DNA of 64,000 bases, from the NCBI RefSeq assembly GCF_000812945.1, contig NZ_JSYM01000001.1, positions 1,240,001-1,304,000 of the forward strand. Direction: 5' to 3'. A model generated the notes under the pieces. It ran no database searches. It was not told the origin of the DNA and was given only the letters and a program-made list of their open reading frames with translations. Each line of letters begins with the position of its first letter. Position 1 is the stretch's first letter. The translations under genes were made by a program, and so were the position numbers. Positions 33,418 through 42,950 of this stretch are shown here, piece by piece. This stretch comes from Flavobacterium sp. AED (lineage in GTDB: Bacteria > Bacteroidota > Bacteroidia > Flavobacteriales > Flavobacteriaceae).

Positions 33418-34200
33418 ATGAAAAAAATAATACTATTCATCCTATTTATAACCACAGTAAGTTTTGATTCTCAAAAAGAAGATGCTTACGATGTGGGCGA
33501 GTATTTTAAATTCCGTATCCATTATGGTATAGTAAATGCCGGATATGCTACGCTTGAAGTCAAAGATGCAGTTGTTAATAATAAGAAGACTTTCCATGTA
33601 GTAGGGAAAGGATACACAACAGGTATGTCTCGTTTTTTCTTTAAGGTTGACGATTTGTATGAAAGCTATATTGATAAGGAAACCAGAAATCCATATCAAT
33701 TTGTAAGAAAAATTAATGAAGGCGGTTACACTAAAAATCAAGAAGGGTTTTTCAATCAGACTACAAATAAAATCCTTGTAAAAGATTACAAACACAAAAA
33801 CGAGAAGACAATTGTCATTCCTAAAAACACACAAGACATTTTGTCTACTTTTTATTATTTGAGAAATTATCCAAGTATTGATAAAATTAAAGTAGGAGAA
33901 TCAATAGCTATAGACATGTTCTTTGACGATGAATCTACAAAATTTAAGATGAAATTTATAGGTCATGAGGATATTACAACTAAATTTGGGGTTGTTTCAA
34001 CGATGGTGTTTAGACCTTTAGTACAATCAGGGCGTGTTTTTAAAGAACAGGAAAGCTTAACCGTTTGGATTTCAGATGATGATAATAAAATACCCTTGCG
34101 AATTAAAGCAAGTTTGGCTGTAGGATCAATCAAAGCAGATTTAGATGAATTTAGAGGATTGAAGAATCAGTTTAAAATAAAAAATAATAATGGACAATAA
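33418..34200 (+). CDS. DUF3108 domain-containing exported protein
   Basis: A 260-residue protein with an N-terminal signal peptide (about 1-18, MKKIILFILFITTVSFDSQK). The DUF3108 beta-rich region is seen in YFKFRIHYGIVNAGYATLEV, MSRFFFKVDDLYESYID and LTVWISDDDNKIPLRIKA. DUF3108 proteins resemble LolA/LolB-like or YceI-like beta-barrels in places, and their role is unknown. The 3' end overlaps the start of the TDO-like gene by 11 bases, so the two are translationally coupled. Confidence 0.85.
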   Translation: MKKIILFILFITTVSFDSQKEDAYDVGEYFKFRIHYGIVNAGYATLEVKDAVVNNKKTFHVVGKGYTTGMSRFFFKVDDLYESYIDKETRNPYQFVRKINEGGYTKNQEGFFNQTTNKILVKDYKHKNEKTIVIPKNTQDILSTFYYLRNYPSIDKIKVGESIAIDMFFDDESTKFKMKFIGHEDITTKFGVVSTMVFRPLVQSGRVFKEQESLTVWISDDDNKIPLRIKASLAVGSIKADLDEFRGLKNQFKIKNNNGQ

Positions 34201-35116
34201 TAATTCTGAAGCAATTTTAAAAGAAATTGAGCTTAAATACCAAGCAATAGACCAGAAAACCGAAACGCAACTTGAAGGATTACTTTGGTCTAAGCCAATT
34301 ACTTATTGGGATTATATACAAACAGATGCGTTATTAAATCTCCAGATTCAAAGAACAGTACTACCGGATGAAATGGTTTTTATCATGTATCATCAAGTCA
34401 ATGAATTGATATTCAAGATGATTTTATGGGAAATGCATCAAATTTCTTATTGTAAAGAGATCAAGACGGATTTTTTTACTGAAAGATTAATGAGAATCAG
34501 TCGTTATTTTGATATGCTGACAACTTCTTTCGGAATCATGGAAGACGGAATGGAAGTAGATCAATACATGAAATTTAGAAACACACTTACTCCGGCAAGT
34601 GGTTTTCAAAGTGCACAATATAGATTAATAGAGTTTTGTTCTACGGACTTAATAAATCTTGTGGATTACCGGTATAGAAGTTCAATTGATAGAGATGCTC
34701 CATTTGAGTTTACTTTCGAACATTTGTATTGGCAAGCTGCAGGAAAAGATTACCAAACAGGGAAAAAATCATTTCTTTTAGAGGAATTTGAAAGGAAATA
34801 CAAAGGAATGTTTTTAAAACACATGGAGGAATACAATACCATAAACATATGGCAAAAATTCAAGCAGCTTCCTGATGTAGATCAAAAAAATCCAGAGTTA
34901 ATTCAAGCGATGCGCCATTATGATTATACTGTAAATATTACTTGGGTAATGCAGCATTTAAATGTAGCGATAAAATATATTGATCATAGCGGAAAAGGGG
35001 ATGGCGAGGCTACCGGTGGAAGTGACTGGAGAAAATACATGCATCCAAAATACCAACGCAGAATATTTTTTCCTGAATTATGGACGAAGGATGAGTTGGC
35101 GAATTGGGGGGAATAA
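34190..35116 (+). CDS. kynA: Tryptophan 2,3-dioxygenase family protein
   Basis: Heme dioxygenase that opens the indole ring to N-formylkynurenine. The 308-residue protein keeps the residues important in Xanthomonas TDO: Phe64 and His68 in EMVFIMYHQVNELIFK, Tyr126 and Arg130 in YMKFRNTLTPASGFQ, heme-ligand candidate His256 in WVMQHLNVAIKY and Thr275 in ATGGSDW. The loop between His256 and Thr275 is about five residues longer than in the Xanthomonas enzyme. The start overlaps the DUF3108 gene. The setting next to hppD fits amino-acid catabolism; no other kynurenine gene is present. Confidence 0.85.
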   Translation: MDNNNSEAILKEIELKYQAIDQKTETQLEGLLWSKPITYWDYIQTDALLNLQIQRTVLPDEMVFIMYHQVNELIFKMILWEMHQISYCKEIKTDFFTERLMRISRYFDMLTTSFGIMEDGMEVDQYMKFRNTLTPASGFQSAQYRLIEFCSTDLINLVDYRYRSSIDRDAPFEFTFEHLYWQAAGKDYQTGKKSFLLEEFERKYKGMFLKHMEEYNTINIWQKFKQLPDVDQKNPELIQAMRHYDYTVNITWVMQHLNVAIKYIDHSGKGDGEATGGSDWRKYMHPKYQRRIFFPELWTKDELANWGE

Positions 35117-35143
35117 AAATAATTAGAATAAAAAAAAGATAGT

Positions 35144-36364
35144 TTGAAACAAGTATTAATAGCAATTATAGTGTTGTTTTCTTTAGTTTCTTGTAATAAA
35201 TCTAATGATATATTAGACAAAGAAATTGTAAAACCAGTAGTTAAAAAAATAGAGTTTGGGTTTAAATACTCTGATTTTAATGTGATTCACGATACCATTA
35301 AAAAAGGAGATACTTTTGGTACTATTATCGAAAATCAAAATATTGGCACAAAGAAAGTATATGATATTATTGAAAAAGTAAGGGATACATTTGATGTTAG
35401 AATAATTAGAATCAACAAACCGTATACGCTGCTTAGATCCAAAAATAAAACAAACAATTTACAAGTTTTTATTTATCAGCCGGATGCATTAACCTACTAT
35501 GTTGTTGATTTACGTGATACAGCTGTGGTTGTTTATAAAAAAACCAGACCCGTTACTATTAAGACCAGAACGATAGGTGGATTATTGAAAGGTTCTTTGT
35601 CAGAAACTCTCGAAAGCGCGAAAGTAGAGGGTTCATTGGCGAGTAAAATTTCTAAAATTTATGCCTGGTCTATTGATTTTTTTAAACTTAAAAAAGGTGA
35701 TCGATTTGCCATTACTTTTACGGAAAGATATATAAATGACACTGTTTATGATGGTGTTGATAGTCTTAAAGCTGCCTTTTTTGAATACAAAGGGAAAATA
35801 ATCTATGCATTTCCTTATGCTCAAAATCCATCGTCCAATAAAATTGAATATTACGACGAAGAAGGAAAAACATTGAAAAATTTCTTTCTTAAAACACCTA
35901 TTAAATTTAGTAGAATTTCCTCGCGATTTTCAACTAATCGCTTTCATCCTGTACAGCAAATCTGGAAAGCCCACAAAGGAACTGATTATGCAGCACCATA
36001 CGGAACGCCCATTACAACTACTGCTGCTGGAATTATTGAGCAAACTGGTTTTACAGCTGGAAACGGTAATTTTGTAAAAGTAAAACATAATGGAACCTAT
36101 TCTACTCAATATTTACATATGTCAAGAATTTTAGTTCGTCGAGGACAACATGTAAATCAGGGACAGGTTATCGGTTTAGTGGGAAGTACAGGTCTTGCTA
36201 CAGGTCCTCACGTTTGTTATCGATTTTGGAAAAATGGAGTTCAGGTAGACGCATTAAAACTCAAATTGCCTACTGGCGAACCTATGAGCGGCAGAAATAA
36301 AGACCGATTCATTAAAATAATAACTCCTTTGAAATGGGAATTAGACAGTGTTGCAAATTTATAG
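35144..36364 (+). CDS. M23 family metallopeptidase lipoprotein (HxC variant, TTG start)
   Basis: Starts at TTG 35144: an in-frame stop lies just upstream (35129-35131), no ATG fits, and the reading gives a proper lipoprotein signal (MKQVLIAIIVLFSLVSC, Cys17). Of 406 residues, about 260-370 form the LytM/M23 peptidase core: HKGTDYA with His277 and Asp281, and YLHMS with His325. The canonical H-x-H third motif reads His356-Val-Cys358 (TGPHVCYRFWKNG), so a Cys replaces the second His, normally a zinc ligand. The N-terminal half resembles a LysM/OapA-like spacer. The likely role is cell-wall endopeptidase or divisome-linked activator, with activity uncertain. Confidence 0.85.
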   Translation: MKQVLIAIIVLFSLVSCNKSNDILDKEIVKPVVKKIEFGFKYSDFNVIHDTIKKGDTFGTIIENQNIGTKKVYDIIEKVRDTFDVRIIRINKPYTLLRSKNKTNNLQVFIYQPDALTYYVVDLRDTAVVVYKKTRPVTIKTRTIGGLLKGSLSETLESAKVEGSLASKISKIYAWSIDFFKLKKGDRFAITFTERYINDTVYDGVDSLKAAFFEYKGKIIYAFPYAQNPSSNKIEYYDEEGKTLKNFFLKTPIKFSRISSRFSTNRFHPVQQIWKAHKGTDYAAPYGTPITTTAAGIIEQTGFTAGNGNFVKVKHNGTYSTQYLHMSRILVRRGQHVNQGQVIGLVGSTGLATGPHVCYRFWKNGVQVDALKLKLPTGEPMSGRNKDRFIKIITPLKWELDSVANL

Positions 36365-36390
36365 TTTGATTATTGAAACCATTTCATTCG

Positions 36391-36422
36391 AATTCAGAAT
36401 TGTTTTATACCAATTCTGAATT
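36391..36422. terminator. Hairpin after the M23 gene
   Basis: AATTCAGAATTG (36391-36402) and CAATTCTGAATT (36411-36422) form a 12-bp stem followed by a T-rich run. Probable weak terminator. Confidence 0.6.
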
Positions 36423-36470
36423 TCACTATTTTGGCAATTTACCCATAAATTGTTATATAATTGTAAACAC

Positions 36471-36502
36471 ATTTACGGTTAAAACTAATTTCAGTATTTT
36501 TG
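36471..36502 (+). promoter_or_regulatory. pgi promoter
   Basis: TTG (36471-36473), 21 bases, then TATTTTTG (36495-36502), 34 bases before the pgi ATG. Both elements fit the Bacteroidota consensus. Confidence 0.6.
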
Positions 36503-36536
36503 TCAAAAATTAAACAAAACTACAATCCAAAAATAA

Positions 36537-38180
36537 ATGGCTTTAAATACAATAAACCCAACCGAAACAGTAGCTTGGAAGAAACTTCAACAGCATTACA
36601 GTGAAATGCAAAAAGCTTCCATGAAAGAAATGTTTCAAGCAGATGATTCAAGAACAGAAAAGTTTAACCTGAGATGGAATGATTTTTTAATTGATTATTC
36701 AAAAAACATTATTAATCAGGAAACTCTTGATTTATTACTTGAGTTGGTAGAAGAATCTGGACTTAAAAGTGCTATCTCAGACTATTTTGATGGTGGTATT
36801 ATTAATCAAACTGAAAGCAGAGCGGTATTGCATACAGCTTTGAGAGCTAAGGAATCAGCAGTTATAAATGTAGAAGGACAAAATGTGGTTCCTGAAGTTT
36901 ATGAAGTAAAAAATAAAATAAAAGCATTTACTAATGAAGTAACATCCGGGCAAAGAACGGGTTTTACAGGTAAACCTTTTACGGATATTGTAAATATAGG
37001 TATTGGTGGTTCAGATTTGGGACCTGCAATGGCTGTTGAAGCATTACAATTTTATAAGAATCACTTGAACGTTCATTTTGTATCGAATGTTGATGGAGAT
37101 CATGTAAACGAAATCATTAAAAAATTAAATCCAGAAACAACGCTTTTTGTTATTGTTTCTAAAACATTTACGACACAGGAAACATTGACTAATTCTGAAA
37201 CTATCAGAAAATGGTTTTTGCAATCAGCAAAACAAGAAGATGTAGCCAAACATTTTGTTGCGGTTTCCACAAATATTGCCAAAGTAACAGAATTTGGAAT
37301 AAATCCTGATAATGTATTCCCTATGTGGGACTGGGTTGGAGGTCGTTTTTCTTTATGGAGTGCTGTGGGGCTTTCAATAAGCTTAGCGGTAGGATTCGAA
37401 AATTTTGACGAATTATTAGGCGGTGCAAATGAAATGGATGATCATTTCAAAACGACTGATTTTGATAAAAATATCCCTGTTATTTTAGCTTTGTTGAGTG
37501 TTTGGTACAATAATTTCTTTGGAGCTGAGAGTGAAGCCTTGATTCCGTACACACAATATTTACAAAAATTGGCGCCTTATTTACAGCAAGGAACAATGGA
37601 AAGTAACGGAAAAAGTGTTGGACGTGATGGAAAACCGGTGAATTATGAAACGGGAACGATCATTTGGGGTGAACCGGGAACCAATTCGCAACATGCTTTT
37701 TTTCAATTGATACACCAAGGTACTAAATTGATTCCTACTGATTTTATTGGATTTATAAAACCATTATATGGTGATGAAGATCATCATGATAAATTGATGT
37801 CAAACTTTTTTGCACAAACGGAAGCTTTGTTGCACGGAAAAACAAAAGACCAAGTTCAAGCTGAATTTGATAAACAAGGGCTTGCCGCTGATAAAGCAGC
37901 TTTTCTTTTGCCGTTTAAAGTTTTTACGGGAAATAAGCCTACGAATACTATTTTGATACAAAAACTGACGCCAAGAACGCTAGGTTCATTAATTGCAATG
38001 TATGAACACAAGATTTTTGTTCAAGGAATCATTTGGAACATATTCAGTTATGATCAATGGGGAGTTGAGCTTGGAAAACAATTAGCGAATTCAATTTTAG
38101 AAGAGATAAACACTAAAAAAGTAAAAAATCACGATTCTTCAACTTCATTTTTATTAAATCATTTTCTTTCGAATAAATAA
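36537..38180 (+). CDS. pgi: Glucose-6-phosphate isomerase
   Basis: Interconverts glucose 6-phosphate and fructose 6-phosphate. The 547-residue length is standard. Signature segments are present: [35 protein letters not shown], the PROSITE-like [34 protein letters not shown] with the catalytic His region and [26 protein letters not shown]. The gene has its own promoter and a strong downstream terminator, so it is monocistronic. Confidence 0.97.
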   Translation: MALNTINPTETVAWKKLQQHYSEMQKASMKEMFQADDSRTEKFNLRWNDFLIDYSKNIINQETLDLLLELVEESGLKSAISDYFDGGIINQTESRAVLHTALRAKESAVINVEGQNVVPEVYEVKNKIKAFTNEVTSGQRTGFTGKPFTDIVNIGIGGSDLGPAMAVEALQFYKNHLNVHFVSNVDGDHVNEIIKKLNPETTLFVIVSKTFTTQETLTNSETIRKWFLQSAKQEDVAKHFVAVSTNIAKVTEFGINPDNVFPMWDWVGGRFSLWSAVGLSISLAVGFENFDELLGGANEMDDHFKTTDFDKNIPVILALLSVWYNNFFGAESEALIPYTQYLQKLAPYLQQGTMESNGKSVGRDGKPVNYETGTIIWGEPGTNSQHAFFQLIHQGTKLIPTDFIGFIKPLYGDEDHHDKLMSNFFAQTEALLHGKTKDQVQAEFDKQGLAADKAAFLLPFKVFTGNKPTNTILIQKLTPRTLGSLIAMYEHKIFVQGIIWNIFSYDQWGVELGKQLANSILEEINTKKVKNHDSSTSFLLNHFLSNK

Positions 38181-38253
38181 AATTTTGTTTTAATCCAGAC
38201 TATATAACAAGGTTTAAAAACAATTTTCATTGAATTTTGAACTTATGGACTTC

Positions 38254-38290
38254 AAAAAGCCCCGATTTTTTATAAAATCGGGGCTTTTTT
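38254..38290 (+). terminator. pgi intrinsic terminator
   Basis: A 16-bp stem (38254-38269 with 38274-38289, core GCCCCGATTTT) closes on a four-base loop and has A/T runs on both sides. Confidence 0.92.
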
Positions 38291-38382
38291 ATGTAAGTAA
38301 TTCAGCGATAGTGGGTTTTTGATAATAATTTCCATTTTTCAACAAATTAGTTTTTGTAATATTTTTATCAAATGAATATTTA

Positions 38383-38426
38383 TAATTGTTAAAAAATAAT
38401 AATCAAATTATTTTTTAACAATTATG
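38383..38426. repeat. Perfect 19-bp inverted repeat upstream of the TonB receptor
   Basis: The arms 38383-38401 and 38408-38426 are perfectly complementary (core TTGTTAAAAAATAAT) around a six-base loop. It lies about 85 bases upstream of the -7 element of the receptor gene. It could be a regulator site or a DNA or RNA hairpin; it lacks GC and is unlikely to be a terminator. Confidence 0.6.
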
Positions 38427-38550
38427 TTGCAATAATCACTTTAAAGCAAAAAAATGTGATTTAGATGGATTTTCTTAACGTTTCCATAACAGTATGAGGC
38501 TTAAATGTTATAATTTTGCTAAAAATTAATAAATTAAACAAAAAACAAAA

Positions 38551-41500
38551 ATGAAAAAAATTATTTTTATTTTGATTATTTTTTTATCAGCTGTTGGTCA
38601 TGCGCAGGTTACTAGTTCTGCAATGTCTGGTTCTGTTAAAACAAGCACTGGCGAATTGCTTCCAGGTGCATCAGTTGAGGTTATACATAAACCAACTGGA
38701 ACAAAATATTTTTCAACTACAGGTTCTAAAGGTGGATATGCTGTACAAGGAATCAGACCAGGTGGTCCTTACACAGTTAGAGTAACTTTTATAGGTTACA
38801 AAACAACTGAAATTACTGAAATCAACGCACCATTAGGTAATAATATTACAGTTAATGTTGTTGTAGATGAGGAATCCAATGCCCTAAAAGAAGTTGTGAT
38901 TGTATCTACAAAATCAAAAGGAACTTTCAATAAAGGAAGAACTGGAGCTTCTCAACAATTTTCTAACAGAGAATTAACTGCCGTTCCAGTTACAGGAGCA
39001 CGTTCAATAAACGCGGTTACTAAATATAATGCTAACGCAGGAAGTAATGGTAGTTTTGGAGGTCAAGATTCAAGATTGAATAACTTTACTATCGATGGAT
39101 CTGCATTTAACAATGGTTTTGGACTTGGGACTGATTCACAAGCAGGAGGTAGAACAGGTTCTACTGCGATTTCTTTAGATGCTATTGAACAATTACAAGT
39201 TAATATTGCACCATATGATGTACGTCAATCAGGGTTTTTAGGTTCTGGAATTAATGCAGTAACTAAAAGTGGTACAAATGAAATTGAAGGTTCTGTATAT
39301 AACTCTTTCCGTAATAACAGAAAAGATTTTATTGGAACTAAAGCAGGGAACACAGTAATCGTTCCTGGGAAATTTGATGAAACAGTTTGGGGAGCTAGAA
39401 TAGGAGCACCTATTATTAAAGACAAATTATTCTTCTTTGGAAATTTTGAGACAATAGAAAATACAAGCCCAGCTACAACTTGGACTTCTACAGGTTCACC
39501 TCAGCCTAGTGCTCAGGTTTCTTTGCCAACATTTGCAGAAATGCAAACATTATCAAATTTTGTTAAAGATAAATTTAATTACACAACTGGTCCTTGGGAG
39601 AATTATGATGCTTCAAAAGTTTCAAAGAAATTCCTTGCTAGAATTGACTGGAATATTAATGACAATCATAAACTTACAGCTCGTTATGTTTTTCATAACT
39701 CAAATTCTGACGAGTTGACTTCTAATTCAAATTCATTAGGATTTGGTAACAGAAGAACTAGTAATCTTGCAATGTCATTCCAAAATAGTGGTTATGTTAT
39801 TCAAGATAATACGAGATCTATTGTTGTAGAATTGAACAGTAAATTAAGTAATTCATGGTACAATAACTTCATCGCAGGTTATGATAAACAAATTGAAGAT
39901 AGAGGATTACAAGGTGGAGGTTTGTTTCCTACAATTGATATAAAAAATGGATCAAATACGTTTATTTCATTAGGTTTAGATCCATTTACGCAAGGAAATA
40001 AACTGTCTTATTCTACACTACACTTTACGGATAATTTGACAAAAACAATAGGAAATCATTCGTTATTGTTTGGTGCTAATTTTGAGCATTTTAAATCAAG
40101 TAACTTGTTTTTCTCAGGATCTAATGGAGTATATGTCTTTAACTCTTTAACTGATTTTTACGCTGCTGCTAATCAATCTGCAAATACGGGTGGTGCTCCA
40201 TCAACTACTGCTTTACCGGCACGTTTCCAATTCAGATATTCTGCTTTGCCAGGAGCTGAAGAGCCGTTACAGATTTTGAAATCTAATAAAATAGATGTGT
40301 ACACTCAAGATGAAATCAAAGTGAGTGATAATTTAAGAGTGACATTAGGTCTTCGTGCTTCAGCGGTTTGGTTTGCTGATACGGCACTTGAAAATACTAA
40401 AGTTACAGCAATGACTTTTGGAAATGGTGAAAAGTTCAATACTGGTGAAATGCCAAATACACAATATTTATTTGAACCTAGAGTAGGTTTCAATTTAGAT
40501 GTTGCTGGAGATGCTACAACACAAGTTCGTGGAGGTAGTGGTGTGTTTACAGGAAGAGCTCCATCAGTGTTTTTATCTAATGCAATTGGTAATAACGGTG
40601 TTCTTACTGGTTTTGTTGATGTTAGTGGCGCAGCTGTGGGAACAGGTGGATATGGTTTTACTCCTAATCCTAATGATTATTTCATTCCTGCAACACCTAC
40701 GCTTCCTTCTACATTTGAATTGGCGTTTACAGCTAAAAAATTTAAATTTCCACAAGTTTGGAAAACTAATATAGCGGTTGATCAAAAACTTCCTTTTGGT
40801 TTCATAGGAACCATTGAAGGTATCTTCCAACAAAATATTAACGCTATTCATTATTACAATGCTAATTTTGATGCTCCAGTTGGAAATTTCAGCGGACCAG
40901 ATACAAGACCTAGATATGCTAGAACTGATAATGGAGTTCGTATAAATGACAATGTTTCAAGTGCTGTTGTATTAACGAATACAGATAAAGGATATTTTTA
41001 TTCAACAACATTCAAATTAGAGTATCCATATAAAAAAGGACTTTGGGGTTCAGTAGCTTACACGCATTCAAGTGCTAATGATTTATTATCTGCAGGTTCT
41101 ATTGCTTCTGGTTCATGGACTGGTGCAAGATCTGTAAATGGTAACAACGATTTACCTTTGTCATTATCTTCTAACAATACACCACATAGAATTGTTGGTA
41201 TATTAGGTTATAAAATTGAATATGGAAATAATTTAGGTGCTGCAACTTCAGTAAATCTTGGATATATTGGAGAACAAGCAGGAGCTTATTCTTATGCTTA
41301 TGGTGGAGATATGAATGGAGATCAAGTTAATGGAAATGATTTAATGTATGTTCCAAATAATGGAAATGAAATCCGTTTTCAATCTTTATCTGTTACAAAT
41401 ATTGTAAATGGAGCAAATGTTGTAACTGTTTATACTGAAGCGCAACAACAACAGGCGTTTGAAGCTTACATCAAACAAGATTCATATCTTTCTTCAAGAA

Positions 41501-41865
41501 GAGGTCAGTACACTGAAAGAAATGGTGGTGTTTTACCAATGTTACATAGATTAGATTTATCTGTAACTCAAGATTTTTTCATTAAAATTGCAGGTAAAAA
41601 GAATAGCTTCCAATTTAGAGCTGACGTCTTAAACTTTACCAACTTGTTAAACAGAGATTGGGGAGTAACTCAAAGAATTACAGCAACAAACGGGAATGTT
41701 TTAAGTTATAAAACGACAACTGCGAATGTGCCTTTTTATACATTGGCAACTCAAACAGATGTTGCTGGAACAAAAACTTTAATTAAAGATACATTCCAAA
41801 AAAATGCTTCTACTTTCGATGTTTGGCAAGCACAATTTACACTTAGATATATTTTTGGTAAATAA
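38551..41865 (+). CDS. TonB-dependent receptor (Oar-like, carboxypeptidase-regulatory N-terminal domain)
   Basis: A 1104-residue outer-membrane protein. The signal peptide covers about 1-19 (ending AVGHAQ). A carboxypeptidase-regulatory-like domain (about 25-105: GSVKTSTGELLPGASVEV, GGYAVQGIRPGGPY) precedes the plug (LTAVPVTGARSINAVTKYNA) and a large barrel ending AQFTLRYIFGK. A TonB box is not obvious. This form resembles Myxococcus Oar and many flavobacterial receptors for peptides or polymers. No SusD partner follows, so a glycan-uptake pair is not indicated. It is flanked upstream by a long inverted repeat and downstream by a terminator. Confidence 0.9.
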   Translation: MKKIIFILIIFLSAVGHAQVTSSAMSGSVKTSTGELLPGASVEVIHKPTGTKYFSTTGSKGGYAVQGIRPGGPYTVRVTFIGYKTTEITEINAPLGNNITVNVVVDEESNALKEVVIVSTKSKGTFNKGRTGASQQFSNRELTAVPVTGARSINAVTKYNANAGSNGSFGGQDSRLNNFTIDGSAFNNGFGLGTDSQAGGRTGSTAISLDAIEQLQVNIAPYDVRQSGFLGSGINAVTKSGTNEIEGSVYNSFRNNRKDFIGTKAGNTVIVPGKFDETVWGARIGAPIIKDKLFFFGNFETIENTSPATTWTSTGSPQPSAQVSLPTFAEMQTLSNFVKDKFNYTTGPWENYDASKVSKKFLARIDWNINDNHKLTARYVFHNSNSDELTSNSNSLGFGNRRTSNLAMSFQNSGYVIQDNTRSIVVELNSKLSNSWYNNFIAGYDKQIEDRGLQGGGLFPTIDIKNGSNTFISLGLDPFTQGNKLSYSTLHFTDNLTKTIGNHSLLFGANFEHFKSSNLFFSGSNGVYVFNSLTDFYAAANQSANTGGAPSTTALPARFQFRYSALPGAEEPLQILKSNKIDVYTQDEIKVSDNLRVTLGLRASAVWFADTALENTKVTAMTFGNGEKFNTGEMPNTQYLFEPRVGFNLDVAGDATTQVRGGSGVFTGRAPSVFLSNAIGNNGVLTGFVDVSGAAVGTGGYGFTPNPNDYFIPATPTLPSTFELAFTAKKFKFPQVWKTNIAVDQKLPFGFIGTIEGIFQQNINAIHYYNANFDAPVGNFSGPDTRPRYARTDNGVRINDNVSSAVVLTNTDKGYFYSTTFKLEYPYKKGLWGSVAYTHSSANDLLSAGSIASGSWTGARSVNGNNDLPLSLSSNNTPHRIVGILGYKIEYGNNLGAATSVNLGYIGEQAGAYSYAYGGDMNGDQVNGNDLMYVPNNGNEIRFQSLSVTNIVNGANVVTVYTEAQQQQAFEAYIKQDSYLSSRRGQYTERNGGVLPMLHRLDLSVTQDFFIKIAGKKNSFQFRADVLNFTNLLNRDWGVTQRITATNGNVLSYKTTTANVPFYTLATQTDVAGTKTLIKDTFQKNASTFDVWQAQFTLRYIFGK

Positions 41866-41890
41866 TACCTGAAAAAAATATCAAAAAATC

Positions 41891-41919
41891 AAAACCACGC
41901 TTTAAAGCGTGGTTTTTTT
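41891..41919 (+). terminator. Terminator after the TonB receptor
   Basis: AAAACCACGCTTT and AAAGCGTGGTTTT form a perfect palindrome followed by a T run. Confidence 0.9.
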
Positions 41920-41961
41920 ATGCCTTTTTTTATTATATTTGTTAAAACAAAAACACAATTT

Positions 41962-42384
41962 ATGTACGAATTCATTCAAAAATTTCATTCTGGCTGGGCT
42001 TATATAGCACTTTTATTATTAGTGGTTGCGGTTATTAATTCCTTTATTGGGATGGCTTCCAAAAAAGAATTTACTTCAAAAGATAGAAAAATTGCATTAT
42101 TTGGACTTATAGGAACACATACACAATTATTAATTGGTTTGATTTTATATTTCGTTTCGCCATTAGGTTTTGCTTCATTAGGACAAATGTCAGATAAAGC
42201 ATTACGATTAACTTCTCTGGAGCATCCATTAATTAATATTATTGCGATTACTTTGATTACTATAGGATGGTCAAAACATAAAAAGTTAACGACTAGTGAG
42301 TCAAAATTCAAAACTTTTTCTATTTTTTATGGTTTAGGATTGTTGCTTATTTTAAGTAGAATTCCATGGTCAATGTGGTTTTAA
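41962..42384 (+). CDS. Conserved four-helix membrane protein
   Basis: The start is placed at the ATG at 41962 (MYEFIQKFHSGWAYIALLLL); a longer reading from 41920 would begin just after the terminator T run. The 140-residue product has four predicted membrane helices (about 12-30, 45-67, 90-105 and 117-135) with conserved-looking HSGWAY, THTQLLIGLILYF and LEHPLINI segments containing His residues. I recognise it as a flavobacterial inner-membrane protein sometimes mislabelled as ribosomal protein L27 or cytochrome b-like. Heme binding by the His residues is only a possibility. Confidence 0.7.
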   Translation: MYEFIQKFHSGWAYIALLLLVVAVINSFIGMASKKEFTSKDRKIALFGLIGTHTQLLIGLILYFVSPLGFASLGQMSDKALRLTSLEHPLINIIAITLITIGWSKHKKLTTSESKFKTFSIFYGLGLLLILSRIPWSMWF

Positions 42385-42394
42385 AAAATCAATT

Positions 42395-42420
42395 AAAGCT
42401 CTAGAAATAGAGCTTTTTTT
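42395..42420 (+). terminator. Intrinsic terminator
   Basis: AAAGCTCTA-GAAA-TAGAGCTTT followed by Ts, directly after the membrane protein gene. Confidence 0.88.
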
Positions 42421-42466
42421 ATCTGGGTATGGTTTTTGTAAAATAGATTAACTTAAAAAAGTATAA

Positions 42467-42949
42467 ATGAAAAAATTAATAACATTATTTTTTTTGCTTG
42501 CAATTATAGGATTAGTTAGCAGCCAAAGTTCAATTGTTGATAAGCAAAAGAACGCCATACAAAAAGATACTATTAAAAAAAACAAGCCAGGGATTGTACG
42601 TCAAGAAATTATTTCAGACACCTTGACAATCGAAAACGGAAAATTTAAAATTTATAAAAAAGAAGCGCACGCCTCTTATTATGCGGATAAGTTCAATGGA
42701 AAAAGAACGACCAGCGGTAAAAAATTTGATAATAATAAATATACAGCTGCACATAAAAAACTGCCTTTTGGAACAAAAGTAAAAGTGACTAATGAATCCA
42801 ACGGAAAATCAGTAATCGTAGAGATTACAGATAGAGGCCCATTTGTAAGATCAAGAGAAATAGATTTGTCAAAACGAGCTTTTAGAGATATCGCTTCACG
42901 TAATGACGATGGAGGAATGATTGTAACAATAGCAGTATTGAATAATTAA
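42467..42949 (+). CDS. RlpA-like double-psi beta-barrel protein
   Basis: A 160-residue exported protein with a signal peptide (about 1-20). The RlpA-type double-psi beta-barrel covers about 65-155: HASYYADKFNGKRTTSGKKF, AAHKKLPFGTKVKV, VIVEITDRGPFVRSREIDLS. RlpA of Pseudomonas cleaves denuded septal peptidoglycan, while other members lack activity. The catalytic-type Asp in ITDRGPF is present. There is no SPOR domain and no lipobox. Its stop lies one base from the end of the convergent CYTH gene. Confidence 0.88.
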   Translation: MKKLITLFFLLAIIGLVSSQSSIVDKQKNAIQKDTIKKNKPGIVRQEIISDTLTIENGKFKIYKKEAHASYYADKFNGKRTTSGKKFDNNKYTAAHKKLPFGTKVKVTNESNGKSVIVEITDRGPFVRSREIDLSKRAFRDIASRNDDGGMIVTIAVLNN

Positions 42950-42950
42950 A

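Larger units (their letters stand above)
38181..38550. other. Intergenic region between pgi and the TonB receptor
   Basis: About 370 bases holding the pgi terminator (38254-38290), a 19-bp perfect inverted repeat (38383-38426) and a TAATTTTG -7 element (38511-38518) 33 bases before the receptor ATG. I see no gene. Confidence 0.6.

Noticed and set aside
34190..35116. Loss of the catalytic distal His in the tryptophan dioxygenase
   Set aside because: The Pro before Asp60 first looked like a replaced active-site His. Counting along the Xanthomonas sequence puts the important His in the later YHQ motif, which is present as His68, so the active site appears complete.
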